Assembly: GCF_031143425.1 (NCBI RefSeq)
Contig: NC_090440.1
Location: forward strand, 1,269,993,123-1,270,057,122
Length of the DNA: 64,000 nucleotides
Direction: 5' to 3'
Source: Pleurodeles waltl
Taxonomy: Eukaryota > Chordata > Amphibia > Caudata > Salamandridae
The notes beneath the pieces are model-generated. The model made no database searches. It was not told where the DNA came from and worked only from the letters and a program-made list of their open reading frames with translations. Every line of letters starts with the position of its first letter. The stretch's first letter is position 1. Of the stretch, positions 1 through 11,549 are shown piece by piece. The translations under genes and the position numbers were made by a program.

Positions 1-410
1 CCTTAGTATCCAGTTGTTGGTGTATTGAGTCGACGGCTAGTTGCATCTCCATGTCATAGTTTGTAAAAACCCATACATAAAAACACCATTACGAAATGTA
101 AGGAAAATACATGCCTGTACTTTGACGCATACCTTTTTTTTTACTTTAAGTTTCTAAAGTGGAGGCTCTTATTTATACATGTACCGTGTTCAAATGCAGC
201 AGTTTCCTTATCAGACAATGTTAGCTCCCAGAGATCCTGAGTACAAAAAATAAATAAATAAATCAAAATAAATACATAAAAATATATATTTTTACAAGAA
301 AGCCATTATGTTACTGACTAGCATTTTTAGCTACCCTGAGCTTAAGTGATTTGTTCAGAATCAGAGGATATTTTTTTCTTTAGAATCACGGGGTGATTGA
401 GCCGGCGTCG

Positions 411-597
411 TGACTCCATTTTGTTCACCAAAGAGTCCCAGGGGTCAGCTCTGATCATGCAGCTACAGCCTCTCCTCATGAGAAATGTAGCTGAATAATC
501 AGAGATGGCGCCTGGGCCCCCTTGAGGAACAAAATGGAGTCATGGTGCCAGCTCTAATCATGCAGCTACATTTCTCCTCATGACAAATGTAGCTGCA
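411..597. repeat. Inverted plus direct repeat block
   Basis: A 16 bp perfect inverted repeat (TGACTCCATTTTGTTC at 411-426 and its reverse complement at 527-542) encloses about 100 bases. A direct repeat with a period near 103 bp overlaps it: the phrase beginning CAGCTCT(G/A)ATCATGCAGC occurs near 446 and again near 550, each followed by a CTCCTCATGA...AAATGTAGCTG stretch. This looks like the remains of a foldback or MITE-type element. No coding sequence was seen in 1-600. Confidence 0.6.
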
Positions 598-609
598 CAG
601 TTTTAAGTC

Positions 610-890
610 CAACGATGTAATTAAAGCCGGGGGGCACAGCGTGCATATGGCGCACCAGGCCCCCCGGCCAATGTAATTAAACCCTGGGTCTTAATAGACC
701 CAAACATTAAGTCCAAAAAAATGTAAAAAATGTAATTAAGCCGGGGGCATGGCATGCATTTGGCGCACTGGGCCCCCGGGCAAATGTAATTAAATCCTGG
801 GGGCACGACATGCATTTGGCACACCAGGCCCCCTGGCTATTGTACTTAAAGCGTAGGGGGCAGGGCGTGCATATGGCACGCCAGGGTTTA
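610..890. repeat. GC-rich hairpin-forming tandem units
   Basis: Four imperfect units of about 60-110 bp each start with ATGTAATTAA (or a close variant) followed by a GC-rich segment that folds on itself. It begins with a run like GCCGGGGGGCA, has a central GCATATGGCGC or GCATTTGGCGC, and ends with GGCCCCCCGGC. The units sit near 618, 730, 785 and 840. The open frames that cross this block are compositional artefacts of the repeat. Confidence 0.65.
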
Positions 891-963
891 ATAGACCCTT
901 GCACCGGGAAGGGTGTACAGCACAGTTGTGCTGTACACCCTTCCCGGTTCAAGGGTCTATTAA
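888..963. repeat. 76 bp near-perfect palindrome
   Basis: Two 35-nt arms (888-922 and 929-963) are reverse complements with one mismatch. They begin TTAATAGACCC and end GGGTCTATTAA, and they surround a 6-nt centre. The phrase TTAATAGACCC also occurs once more at about 691-701. DNA or RNA of this block would form a very stable hairpin. It is probably the compact remnant of a foldback element. Confidence 0.85.
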
Positions 964-1036
964 GTCCCAGCCAGTGTAATTGAAGTCAGGGCCCAGACTT
1001 GCTGAGAGGGACAGAAGCACTTTTTAAGCGCTTTCG

Positions 1037-1174
1037 CCCCCATCATGGCTACCAGGTCACGGGGTGGGGCTCGGAATGGTTTGAAGCCTGCCTGAGCCTA
1101 GCCCCATGACCTGGTAGCCATGATGGGGTGGAAGTGCTTGAACCACCCCATCATGGCTACCATTCCGAGCCTCA
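1037..1174. repeat. Inverted repeat with extra partial copy
   Basis: A roughly 35 bp arm at 1,037-1,071 (containing CCCCATCATGGCTACCAGG) is repeated in inverse at 1,094-1,128 (CCTGGTAGCCATGATGGGG). A third partial copy in the first orientation lies at 1,142-1,174. The arms differ by only a few bases. No protein similarity was recognised in the open frame that crosses here. Confidence 0.75.
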
Positions 1175-1537
1175 CCCTCCTCACAACCACTGCATCCCAC
1201 GGGTACTGCAGCACGCCACCAGCAGCCCTAAAAAGACGCCCTCCAGAGGGCTGCTGGCGGCGAAGGTTAGCCACCCCAGCTGGTCACAACATTTGTGATG
1301 GTGACAGGCCTGTGGGTCAGCCGTCACCACCCCCACCACAAAACAGGTATGGCAGGCGGTAGAGGCATTAAAAACAGCCCCCGGCGACCCCCCGCATCAC
1401 AGCTCCAATGCGGGCATTTAAAAAAAAAATAATATCTTTTGGTCGGCAGAGAAAGGGCCAGCCTCCACCGCCCTCACTATCCCCTTGAATATTTTTGAAG
1501 ACCCCTCAGGGGTTTCGGTGACCACCAAAAGGGCAAC

Positions 1538-1542
<5 letters not shown>

Positions 1543-1611
<69 letters not shown>
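1543..1611. repeat. (TA)n microsatellite
   Basis: An almost uninterrupted TA dinucleotide run of about 70 bp, followed by a T run. It creates spurious Tyr-Ile frames on both strands. Confidence 0.97.
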
Positions 1612-1612
<1 letters not shown>

Positions 1613-3545
1613 TTTTTTTCCCTTTTTTTTAAACACCAGGGCTTTGGGGAGCGCAAAGCCTCAGCCAGTGCATCCACCACAACTGGCCCCTTGTAATGCA
1701 GCAGACGCCTGATTTTGGGGAGCCTCAGCCATCTCAGACATATCCTGAAGGCCACCAACACTTAAGGTATGTGTATAAAAGGCATTGTTTTATCTTGTCA
1801 TTTTGTACCCTCTTAATACTGTTAGGCCTTTATGACATAGTTCTACAATAAGTCCTTAATGCATGCTTAATTTACAGTTATTTCTTGTCTAAAGTTTTTT
1901 AACAAATACCAGAAATGTCTTATAAATTAAAAACAAATTCCATAGCTACTTAAATTAAGTATAGAGCTTGTTTCATCAGCGTGGCTGCTACCACTCTGCG
2001 CCATGTTAACTCTGTCGTCATCTGCCACAGCCTGTTCACCCCACCAAGATGCAATTAGGTGTTCGAGACACATTTCAGAGTGGAGATGTGTGTTTAAGTT
2101 ACATCCCTATTTTTATACCTGTTACAATCTGATAATAGGCCTTGGGGGCGGGCACTTCAATTCAACTTTTTTTCTCTGCACACTCCCAAAGTTAAAAAGC
2201 GCACCTGTTACAATCTGATAAATAGGCCTTGGGGGTGCCCTCTAGACAGGTGGGAAACTCATAGCGAAAGAGGTTACGTGTTGCACTTAAATTTTTTCTC
2301 TGCGCCCTCCCAAGGTGTAAAAAGCGCAACTTAAAAATGTCATACTTAGACTGACACTCTCATGCACTACACCAGCCTAAAAGCACCATGTGCGTATTCA
2401 GCGCCACTCTTTACAAGACGTCCATGTTTATCTGTCCTTGACACCTGTTCTCTATGTAGAAGCCTCGTTGTGTCTTAGCACCCATTTACATGAATTTTAG
2501 TCTACCATCTGTTATGGAGCCCTGGTTCATCACGCCCTTTCTGGGGCTGCGGCAGCAGGCTTTACCTGGTTACAAAACTGTGACTGTTTGGTTTGCTGTC
2601 TCTTATGTGGAACTTGCTCCATCCAGCCCTTCTTGGGCTGTGGCAGCACATTTTACTTTTACAGAAAAATGCATGGGCATGTTACCAGACCCCCTAAGCG
2701 CTTTACAAAAGTTGCCATGTTTATAAGCCCTGACCCAACACTCCCACAGACAAAGAAACCACAGTTGCATAACACATGTCTTTTTTATTTGTTTATTTGT
2801 TTATTTATGTATTTATTTCATAACCATTATCATTTTACATCAGAGACTTTAAAATTAGGCGGTAAAAATGTTGCACCAGCAAACTTACAGTTTAGGGTGG
2901 GGCAGCACACTTTACCCTGTTACAGAACTATGTATGGGCATGTTACCAGGCCCCCGGTGTGACTTAACATTTATTTCTTTATTTTTCATAACTATATCAA
3001 AGACTTTCAAAAATAGGCGGTACAATTGCTGTATTGGGCGTCACGCCCTTGGTTGGCTGTGGCTAGGCCCTATAACTATATGCCTTAGGCATGCCTCCTA
3101 GGGGGCATGGTCTACCTCCAAAAAGACCCCAGCACCACTCTAGGGCTCCCATTCCACAGTCGCACCTCGCCAGTGCTGAAGCAACACCAGCCTACAGCCG
3201 CAACTATCCACTGAACATGCCCAGACATGGCTCTACTTGCCCAATAAACAGGGCACATACAGGTAAGTCTCTAATCACGCTTAGCCCTAGGGTGAAGGGC
3301 ATGGCACCTGCCACCTGCCCCACTTCTCAGGTGGGGCTTCCGGGGTGGGGACTTCTGGGGCTGGGACTTCCGTGCTGGAACTTCCGGGTCGGGACTTCCA
3401 TGGTGGGCTCCTATGTCACTTTCGGGGGGCCTAGCACCTGTCAAAATTGAATGGTGATGAAAGTTATCATTTTATACTCCTCATATGTTCTGGACTCAGA
3501 ACATGTAAAGTGAGAAACCACTAGTTCTGGACAGCATTAGAAAAA
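1612..3545. other. Non-coding stretch with degenerate repeats
   Basis: No convincing gene was seen. A tandem duplication covers 2,118-2,203 and 2,204-2,332; each unit opens with CCTGTTACAATCTGATAA and carries a TTTTTCTCTGC...CTCCCAA segment. Between 2,520 and 2,960 three diverged copies of a phrase around TTTAC-TGTTACA-AAC and GGGCATGTTACCAG recur. Near 3,331-3,405 a 15-17 bp GC-rich unit built on GGGACTTCCGG is repeated about five times. Confidence 0.55.
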
Positions 3546-3551
3546 AGCTAT

Positions 3552-4076
3552 GGGGCATATTTACAAGGAACTGGCGCATCGGCTTTGATGCACCAGTTTC
3601 CTGCGTCATCCTAAGACCCCCTAACGACAGCATGGTAGCGCTGTATTTACAATACAGCGCATCATGGCATACGTTAGGACAACAGTGTCAACATTTTTTA
3701 CTCTACTGTGGTGCTTTGCTGGACTAGCTGCAAAATTTGGTGCTAATCCAGCAAAACACAGAGAGGCCCTTAGGCTAACACACTAGCGTCAGTTTAGCGC
3801 CTGCCCTGAGCAGGCATTAAAAAATTATGCTAGAATGACGCATTGAAATCTTGTAAATTTCACTGCACCGTTTTTTTGGGTCTCCCTGTGGGGGAATGCT
3901 CCCCTTGCATACATTATACCCAACACAGATATAATGTGGCGCAAGGGGTTACAAAGTAGTACAATGCTTGCATTGCGCCACTTTATAAATATGGCGAAGG
4001 GTTGGGGACTGGTTAGCACTGTCTTAAATTAAAAATATTACCCCAAAGCGGCGCTAGGGGCTTGTAAATATGCCCA
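3552..4076. mobile_element. MITE with terminal inverted repeats and TAT flanks
   Basis: The element begins GGGGCATATTTACAAGG and ends CTTGTAAATATGCCCA, an inverted pair of about 16 bp. TAT lies directly outside both ends (3,549-3,551 and 4,077-4,079), consistent with a 3 bp target duplication. The terminal sequence resembles the ends of the large Harbinger element H1 (GGGCATATTTATAC at its right end), so this is probably a non-autonomous PIF/Harbinger relative of 525 bp. It has no coding capacity. Confidence 0.75.
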
Positions 4077-6162
4077 TATATATCTCCCATGCTTTTAGCT
4101 TCTCGTGTAACATTTTGGATATGAGCTATGAATTTGGAGACCTACCTGATCGGGACAGGACCTGCGCATTGCAGAGTTGATTTAAAATACTTTTCTAATC
4201 GCTCTAATTTCTGTCTCCCTTAATCACTGTGCCCACTGCTGGGAAAATTATGGCTTCATCAAATGAAGATTAGCTTATCTGTTGATGACCTAATTATTCA
4301 CAGGTAAGAAAAAGCATAATTTAATTCACTCACATTCACGTAATTAACATTTAAAATTGGAAATTCAAGCTAAAGTGTTCACCAGTTTCGATACGTATAA
4401 GCAATTCATATTTCGCCTTGACAAGGGCAGAAATAATGTATAAAGCTAAGTTATTCTGAAAGGTCAACATTGTAGACAATAATGTACATATACTGTGGAT
4501 TGAAAAGTGGCACATCCGTCTGTCCATATGTTTGGTAACAAATGTGTTCCACACACCAATTTGTATAAATTGTATAGATATGCACAAGGTGTTGATCTAG
4601 CCCCTTGAGGCCCTCATGGGTGATTTGCCGCGCTTTACAACTCATGGATTGTTTTTTTTATAAGAAACGTTATCATTAAAGTCAATACAAATATAAAACA
4701 TTTCAACGAATCACGAGAAAAGGAAAGATTACTTCCATATCCGTGCAATTGTCATGCAGTATAATCATAATATCTCAAATCATGGCTCAGCAGTTGTTAC
4801 CCACATATCCCCCTTCTATATTCCCTATGCACTTCTTTCCCGACCTTAAGGAGCCGATCTTACCATCCCGTGTTTTCATCCCTCTTCTTCCGTTGCAATA
4901 TCGAACGTCTCTATTTGCCTTCCCTCAACCTCATCAGTAGTGTCTCCCACACCTGCAGATTTTCTATCACCTAGTCATCTCGCCTACCTCTTCTCAGACC
5001 GACTTCCTCTGCCACCATCTATTACATCACATCTCTTTTCCACCCATCCACACTTGGGCCCCTTTGGCCCTTTTATGTATTTGCCTCACTCTGTTTCGCT
5101 AATAATAGAGGTAATTGACTGAATTTGTATGTCAACCTCCTGCCTTGCGTGGTTGTAAGCCCCTTAATAAGCATACTAGTGAATCATTTGGTATATTAAT
5201 ACCCCAGTCTCCCGTCAGAACTGTCCGAGAACGCCTGAACCAACGGACAGCGCCATGCAGGAATGAAGCGTCTCTCTCAGAACAGCGATGACATCCACAA
5301 CTCCCTGTAGGCTCTTTTATATACAAACCATTGATTGATTAAACATTTTCAATTTTTAGTATTTATGACAACTGTAGCGGAGCTTAAGGATACGTAATGT
5401 AGGAATACGGTGACAGTTACTTGTAGAAAGGGCACTTTTGCGTTGGCTAAATGCCAACGGTTCACAGTTGTTTGGTGTGGGATTGGCGTATTTCCCACCC
5501 TCGATGAATCAACAAAAGTATGTTAAAAAACCTATTTCATTATTTTACTCTTTTATTGTGTCTCGTATTTGGAATTCTAATCTTTGATTGATCATAGCAA
5601 CTCATTCAGTTAAAACAACATGCCAAGCTTGTGTCTGAAGTGTTGTTAGTCATACTTCTTCCTTATTCTTATTTGTTTCGCCATTTTGCATGAACATTCA
5701 GGTACTGATTCACATAATAAAGGCCTTCCATCGTCATCTCTCTGGCAGGACTACTGCCGAGTGAATTACGATTTCACTAACGGCCATGAAGCGATCTATG
5801 AGCCTTCAGAACAACTGACACCACAGCAGATTCTGTGAAGGCACTGAAAGTTTGGGGAGCAGCCACCATGTTTCATGTGGCAGCTCGTTAAACACTTTTT
5901 TGCAATTCACAAACAAACTCCCAAAGCAGGAGTTTGCTCATGAAAAACAAGAAATGATAACCTTAACACCCAGGGAGTTTTCTACCAGTATGTGAGTCAT
6001 TTAGTTGTGTTCATTACCTCGATGTTTTTGCTGGCAATGTCGAAAATCTAATAGCTCGCACAACTCAGAATAGAACATGCAAACCAAAGGTTTGCAGGGC
6101 ATAATATTGCCTAATGTTTGTGACAGAGTACCCTATCCACCAAACTCTAAATCAGGCACTAA
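4077..6162. other. No recognised gene or element
   Basis: About 2 kb of AT-rich sequence with a C/T-rich patch near 4,800-5,110. The open frames are short, differ between strands, and show no domain I recognise. No splice-linked series of frames, RNA gene or clear terminal repeat was seen. Confidence 0.4.
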
Positions 6163-6852
6163 GGGCCTGATTATGAATTTGGCAGTCCATGGACCACCAT
6201 GGCAGCGGTGGTCCAACAACCATCGGGTTGGGGGCTGGACCACCGTATTACGATGCATGTGATTCCATAGACTAAAGAACGCCATGGTCCAGCTGGCACT
6301 GCCAGATAGCGCAGACCACCGCAGTGTGAGATAGTCCAATGAGGCTGTTGGAGCCAGTGTTTCCACCAGACATATTATGATGTAAAATTCTGCCAGCGTG
6401 CCTGTGGCGGTCCAACCACCACATCCCAGCTGGCAGAAATGAAGGATTAAAGGAAAGAACTCATCTGTGGGTAGGGTCACACATCCTGTGCTGCCATGGA
6501 GCCAATCCTTCACATCCTGCTGCTGCTCATAGATAAAGCCCAAAATCCACAGCAATGTGGTTGCAACCAACTGACCACACACCTACCCGTGCCACCAAAC
6601 CCAACAATAGATCGTCGCTCCGTCATCCAGCTGGTCTGTGGGTTATACTACGTGGACCAAGTACATTGTTTCTGTGTCCCGAGTTGGAGTTGTACAGAAT
6701 GTATGACCTATACACAGCCACATGACGACCCCTTTGGGCAGTCACCAACACTGCATTGCCACACTCTACAAAAACACACATCAGCTCATCCCAGTTTCAG
6801 GGACAGTGAAGTGTACAGAACATTGTGTCACACAACAGCAACACCCCATTGT
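6163..6852 (+). mobile_element. Harbinger-like fragment, one end preserved
   Basis: TAA at 6,160-6,162 is followed by GGGCCTGATTATGAATTTGG. This resembles the ends of elements H2-H4 (GG-TCATTAC or GGCATTCATTATGAATA), so it is taken as one terminus of a PIF/Harbinger relative. An open frame on the + strand from 6,496 starts Met-Glu-Pro-Ile-Leu and could be the eroded N-terminal end of a transposase gene, but I cannot confirm that. The right end is missing; the LTR fragment beginning at 6,853 cuts it off. Confidence 0.45.
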
Positions 6853-7495
6853 AGAAAGGTGGCTTTCTTCTAGCATGGTTACACCAATCTTTGGCCTGTT
6901 TGTGAATGTGTTTTTACTGTCTCACTGGCATCCTGCTAGTCAGGACCCCAGTGCTCATAGTTTGTGGCCTATATGTCAGTATGTTTTACTGTGTTGTCAG
7001 TATGCTTGACTGTGTCACTGGAGTTCTGCTAACCAGAACTCCAGTGCTTATGCTCTCTCTGTTTACCAAATTTGTCACTATAAGATAGTGACTCCACATT
7101 CCAATTCAGATTGGCACACTGCATCCCCCTTATAAGTCTGTAGTATATGGTACCTAGGTACCAGGGCATTGGGGTTCTAGGAGATCCTTATGGGCTGCAG
7201 CATTTCTTTTGCCACCCATAAGGAACTCATACAAACATTCCTTCAGGACTGTCACTGCAGCCTGGGTGAAATGGTGCACACACTATTTCACAGACATTTT
7301 CACTGCATCAGGTAACTTATAAGTCACCTATATGGCTAACATTCATTTACTGAAGGCTAGGTGCAAAGTTACTGTGTGTGAGGGCACCCTTGCACTAGCA
7401 AAGGTGCCCCCACATTGTCCAGGACCAATTTTCCGGACTTCATGAGTGTGGGGACACCATTATAAGCGTGCACTACATATATGTCAATACATATA
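6853..7495 (+). mobile_element. Truncated LTR of the Gmr1-like family
   Basis: The sequence starts TGTAGAAAGGTGGC and aligns by eye, in the plus sense, with the reverse complement of the LTR at 38,458-41,347. Shared stretches include the CCCTTATAA block, GGGCTGCAGCATTTCTTTTG, and GAGGGCACCCTTGCACTAGC. Only the 5' portion, about 640 bp, is present. It ends where Penelope-like coding sequence begins near 7,496. It is more diverged than the two LTRs of the intact element, so it is an older relative. Confidence 0.8.
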
Positions 7496-8008
7496 TATAG
7501 CTTCAATCTTAGGGACAAACTTTGTCCATCATTTTTTCGGGAAAGGCCTTCCCAAAATAAACTATTATCAAGACCTAAAGGCTTTTTCACTTGCAGTAAA
7601 TGTTCCATCCGTAAACTGGGGCTATTGAAAACCAAAATTATCACAATCAATGACCACCTCCAAAAAGTCAAAGACTTTATCAATTGCAAAAGCTCCTATG
7701 TTGTCTACCTAATCAAGTGTCCTTTCAATAAAGTCTATATAGGCAGCACCACTCGAGCACTGAAAATAAGGATTCAAGAACATTATCGGAACCTCTACAA
7801 ACATGATCTCAGGACCCCGCTTGTGGAACACTTCAAAGAATTTAATCCCGAAGAACGTACCTTTATCTTCTGTGGCCTCCTACGACTTAAATCACATCTT
7901 GGAGGTGGCAACTCAAAATTACGACTACGTCAAGAAGAAAGTCGCCTGATTATTCTTTATGACACAGTTCGTCAAGGTCTCAACAAAGACTCAGAATGGC
8001 ACTATTAG
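7496..8008 (+). pseudogene. Penelope-like element, GIY-YIG endonuclease end
   Basis: The open frame ends at the stop at 8,006-8,008 and encodes about 170 residues matching the C-terminal part of Penelope-like reverse transcriptases. A Cys-X2-Cys pair (FFTCSKC) is followed by a GIY-YIG nuclease core (YVVYLIKCPFNKVYIGSTTR) with the expected Arg and His further on (IRIQEHYRNL). In this family the nuclease nicks target DNA for reverse-transcription priming. The reverse transcriptase domain is absent and the left edge coincides with the end of an LTR fragment, so this is a truncated copy. The remaining frame has no stop, so it is either fairly young or fortunate. A start codon cannot be assigned. 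Confidence 0.85.
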
Positions 8009-10150
8009 CTGCTTTAACTCACTAAGAAAGCTGCATTCTTGTTATATAATGTTTATTTAATTCATTTTTTTTATTCACTAATTATCAACTAAGTAATCTA
8101 TCTTATTAGTACATTCTTAGTTTTCTCTCATTCTGTCTAGTATTCCTTTTTTGATCACACATAGTTTCATTACTGATTACTACCATATACATAATGGTAG
8201 GTTATTTCTTGCTCCATCTGATGTCATTAAATTAGACATTCCTGTAATCATTGTTCAATACCTCACATTCTAATATGAGCTCTATTAATATATACATTCT
8301 TGCCTATTCGTATCATATTATTTATTCCTTACATTGGTTCTAGGTGATACCTAATTATGGGACAGATGCACCAAAGGATTTTAACCATTCTATGTCTATG
8401 GGAAAATGCTTTAGTACATATGGCCCTATATCCCTAATACCTGACCCTGTGGCAAGTTTACTATTAAAAGCAACATTAGACTCAATCACATTAAATATGG
8501 GAATTATTTCCCCCCTGCCCTTTTTAATTAAATCCATCCAATTAAGGTGGCAGTCTTTCCTTCCCTATCATTTTTCTTTCCCGATCATTTTTCCTTTCCC
8601 TATCATTTTTTGATTCCATATAATATTTCGTCCTTTTCTAGAATTCGGCAAGTTCATAAAATTTCAAGTGCCAGCAATTTAATATTAAATATACCCATGA
8701 GCCAAGTCTTATCCATCAATTAACTAACTTTAGAACTTATTCATTTTACGTCTATTTTGCATTTTGTTTTACCCGTATATGTCAATATAGACAGACCAGT
8801 TGTCAGTACACCTTTCAAAATGGCACGTCTTTATCAACAACCAATGTAAATGATGGCACTCCAATATTAAAGTAGGTTTCTTGGTTACTTCCGCGATCCC
8901 AAATATGGCGACGGCCGATTACGCGATTCTCCTTCTTCCTTAACAAACATAAATGAAGGACTTGCGAAGCAAGACCACCAAATAAAATAAGTTTCTATCA
9001 CCATTTACGCGTTCCTAAAAATGGCGGCGGCTGAGGACGCGACTGACTACATTTTTTCGGTTCTGCTATTACAGCAGCTACTAAACGGATAAGCCATACC
9101 TGCCAGCGTAAGAGCTACTGATCTTAGTGACCTTTCTTTGCTTCATGCTACATTTTTATATAACCGCAAGGGCTCATTTAAATATGTTTTCAGTGCAGCT
9201 CTTTTTCTTGTTAAATCCCAATTTTGTTTTTGAAATATATTCATTTGGTGTACTTTGACTATTTGTTGACCTTATTATGAACATTACTTCATTTTTTCTT
9301 GTAGCCACAGAGCTACATGCATCGCTGTCATATGTTTTATCTCCCCCGTTTTATTTACAGATTGATGATTGATTGTTATTTCATTAACATTTTGAACATT
9401 GCTATCCGCAGACATTGAATCACATTTATGGTATGTTTTTACTTTTTTGTTTGATCCTGTAAACTGATAAGTGTAACTACAATAAGGATGCATAATATTT
9501 ATATATAGGAATGCTCTTTGTTTTGCCTACACGCTTTCACAATTGCATTGCTGACTAACAGGTGCCAGCACCATTATCTGACTTGTTTTGCTTATTTGCC
9601 TAAAAATGCTGTATTCATCACACTTAATACCAATAATTTCACCTTAGATATCACAGATTGCTCACATGTCTCTTCTGATTTCTTCTGTTTCCTTTACCAG
9701 GAACGGATCTGTGCAACTGCACTTCTATACATGGGTATCTATCCTTGTTACTTCTTTTTGCTTACAACTTTGGGGTATGGTAGCACAGCAAAGTTTTTTT
9801 CTTCTGAAAACCTTGGGTATCCACCCTTTGGTGTTTTTTGATCTATTGATTTATATGACTAAATAGTCTTCATTTCCATTCTTAAATTCACTCTATTTCA
9901 TCTTCTACAGCCTTGAGAAAGCCCTGGTGAACGCACCTCGTAGGGCGAAACACGTGTTGGCTGAGTACTCTTTATGTTCTACGTGTCACCTACATGTTGC
10001 ACTATATGAAGAAAATTAAAACTGCTCTACAAACCACAAGTTTGACTAAATGTCTCAGAAAATTATTTTAATCAACTAAGGAATATCATATGCTTATGAA
10101 ATATTGCACAATCAGGTATTTTTGAAGGCAATTAGATGCCTATAAATCAA
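8009..10150 (+). other. Non-coding tail of the Penelope-like element
   Basis: No coding frame of substance. An imperfect direct repeat of about 58 bp occurs at 8,874-8,932 and 8,988-9,045; both copies contain an ATGGCG(A/G)CGGC core flanked by ACGCG motifs. CTTTCC(CT/GA)ATCATTTT is repeated at 8,570-8,610. A hammerhead-like fold lies at 9,908-9,963. This arrangement fits the terminal repeat region of a Penelope-like element, but the exact boundary with the next repeat near 10,150 is uncertain. Confidence 0.5.
9908..9963 (+). ncRNA. Degenerate hammerhead ribozyme-like motif
   Basis: Read 5' to 3': CAGCC can pair with GGCTG at 9,959-9,963 (stem I). A CTTGAGAAA box stands where the conserved CUGAUGA belongs. 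GCCCT at 9,921-9,925 pairs with AGGGC at 9,942-9,946 (stem II). GAAA at 9,947-9,950 is the second conserved box, and the self-complementary CACGTG forms a very short stem III. Stems and GAAA are intact but the CUGAUGA box is altered, so self-cleavage is doubtful. Penelope-like elements are known to carry hammerhead motifs in their terminal repeats, and the distance from the nuclease frame suits that. Confidence 0.55.
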
Positions 10151-10174
10151 CATAAATAAGTGGGAACTCACCAT

Positions 10175-11461
10175 TTACCAATAAGCCCTCAGAGAAGGAT
10201 TGGCTACCTAACCAGGTAAGAGCCTATCAGGAGGGGTCTCTGACATCACCTGCTGGCACTGGCCACTCAGAGGTCTCCATTGTGCCCTCACACCTCTGCA
10301 TTCAAGATGGCAGAGGTCTGGGACACACTGGAGGAGCTCTGGGCACCAACCCTGGGGTGGTGTTGGACCGGGGAGTGGTCACTCCCCTTTCCTTTGTCCA
10401 GTTTGCTTGCCAGAGCAGGGGCTGGGGGATCCCTGAACCAGTGTAGACTGGCTTATGCAAGGAGGGCACCATCTGTGCCCTTCAAGGCATTTCCAGAGTC
10501 TGGGGGAGGCTACTCCTCCCCAGCCCTTAACACCTATTTCCAAAGGGAGAGGGTGTAACACCCTCTCTCAGAGGAAATCCTTTGTTCTGCCTTCCTGGGA
10601 CTGGGCAGCCCAGCCCCCAGGAGGGCAGAAACCTGTCTGAGGGTTGGCAGCAGTGGTAGCTGCTGAGAAAACCCCAGAGAGCTAGTTTGGCAGTACCCGG
10701 GGTCCATGCTGAAGCCCTGGGGATGCCTGGGATTGGCACCTCAATAACATATTTGGCTTGGGGGGTCAATTCCACAATCTTAGACATGTTACATGGCCAT
10801 GTTCGGAGTTACCATTGTGAAGCTACATATAGGTATTGACCTATATGTTATTCACGCGTGTAATGGTGTCCCCGCACTCACAAATTCCGGGGAAATTGCC
10901 CTGAACAATGTGGGGGCACCTTGGCTAGTGCCAGGGTGCCCTCACACTTAGTAACTTTGCACCTAACCTTCACTAAGTGAGGGTTTGACTTATAGGTGAC
11001 TTATACGTTACTTCAGTGCAGTGTAAAATGGCTGTGAAATAACGTGGACGTTATTTCACTCAGGCTGCAGTGGCAGTCCTGTGTAAGAATTGTCTGAGCT
11101 CCCTATGGGTGGCAAAATAACTTTTGCAGCCCATAGGGATCTCCTGAAACCCCAATACCCTGGGTACCTATGTACCATATACTAGGGAATTATAAGGGTG
11201 TTCCAGTGTGCCAATCAGAATTAGTGAAAATAGTCACTAGCCTGCAGTGACAATTTTAAAAGCAGAGAGAGCATAAACACTGAGAGTCTGGTTAGCAGAG
11301 CCTCAGTGATACAGTTAGGCACCACACAGGGAACACATATAGGCCACAAACTATGAGCACTGGGGTCGTGGCTAGCAGGATCCCAATGACACAGGCAAAA
11401 ACAAACAGACACACAAGTAAAAATGGGGGTAACATGCCAGGCAAGATGGCACTTTCCTACA
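10175..11461 (-). mobile_element. LTR fragment of the Gmr1-like family, minus sense
   Basis: Collinear with the LTR at 38,458-41,347 from about 40,060 to its end at 41,347. Shared runs include CAAGATGGCAGAGGTCTGG, GGAGAGGGTGT, and the terminal CATGCCAGGCAAGATGG followed by TTTCCTACA. In element sense the LTR begins TGTAGGAAAG at 11,461 and is cut off near 10,175. Substitutions and small indels relative to the intact copy mark it as older. The overlapping plus-strand frames at 10,280-10,640 recur in every LTR of the family and are not taken as genes. Confidence 0.85.
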
Positions 11462-11549
11462 GTATTACCCCTCGTCAGCCAGTCTGGCTTGAAACCAGTG
11501 GCACAGTGAGAATGGGACCTACATCTGGGCATACTCTTTCCTCTTAGGT

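Noticed and set aside
1477..1761. Tyr/Ile-repeat frames on both strands
   Set aside because: They are translations of the TA microsatellite.
6133..6582. 149-codon minus-strand frame with hydrophobic segments
   Set aside because: It overlaps the terminal repeat of a Harbinger-like fragment and has no recognisable domain; probably a chance frame.
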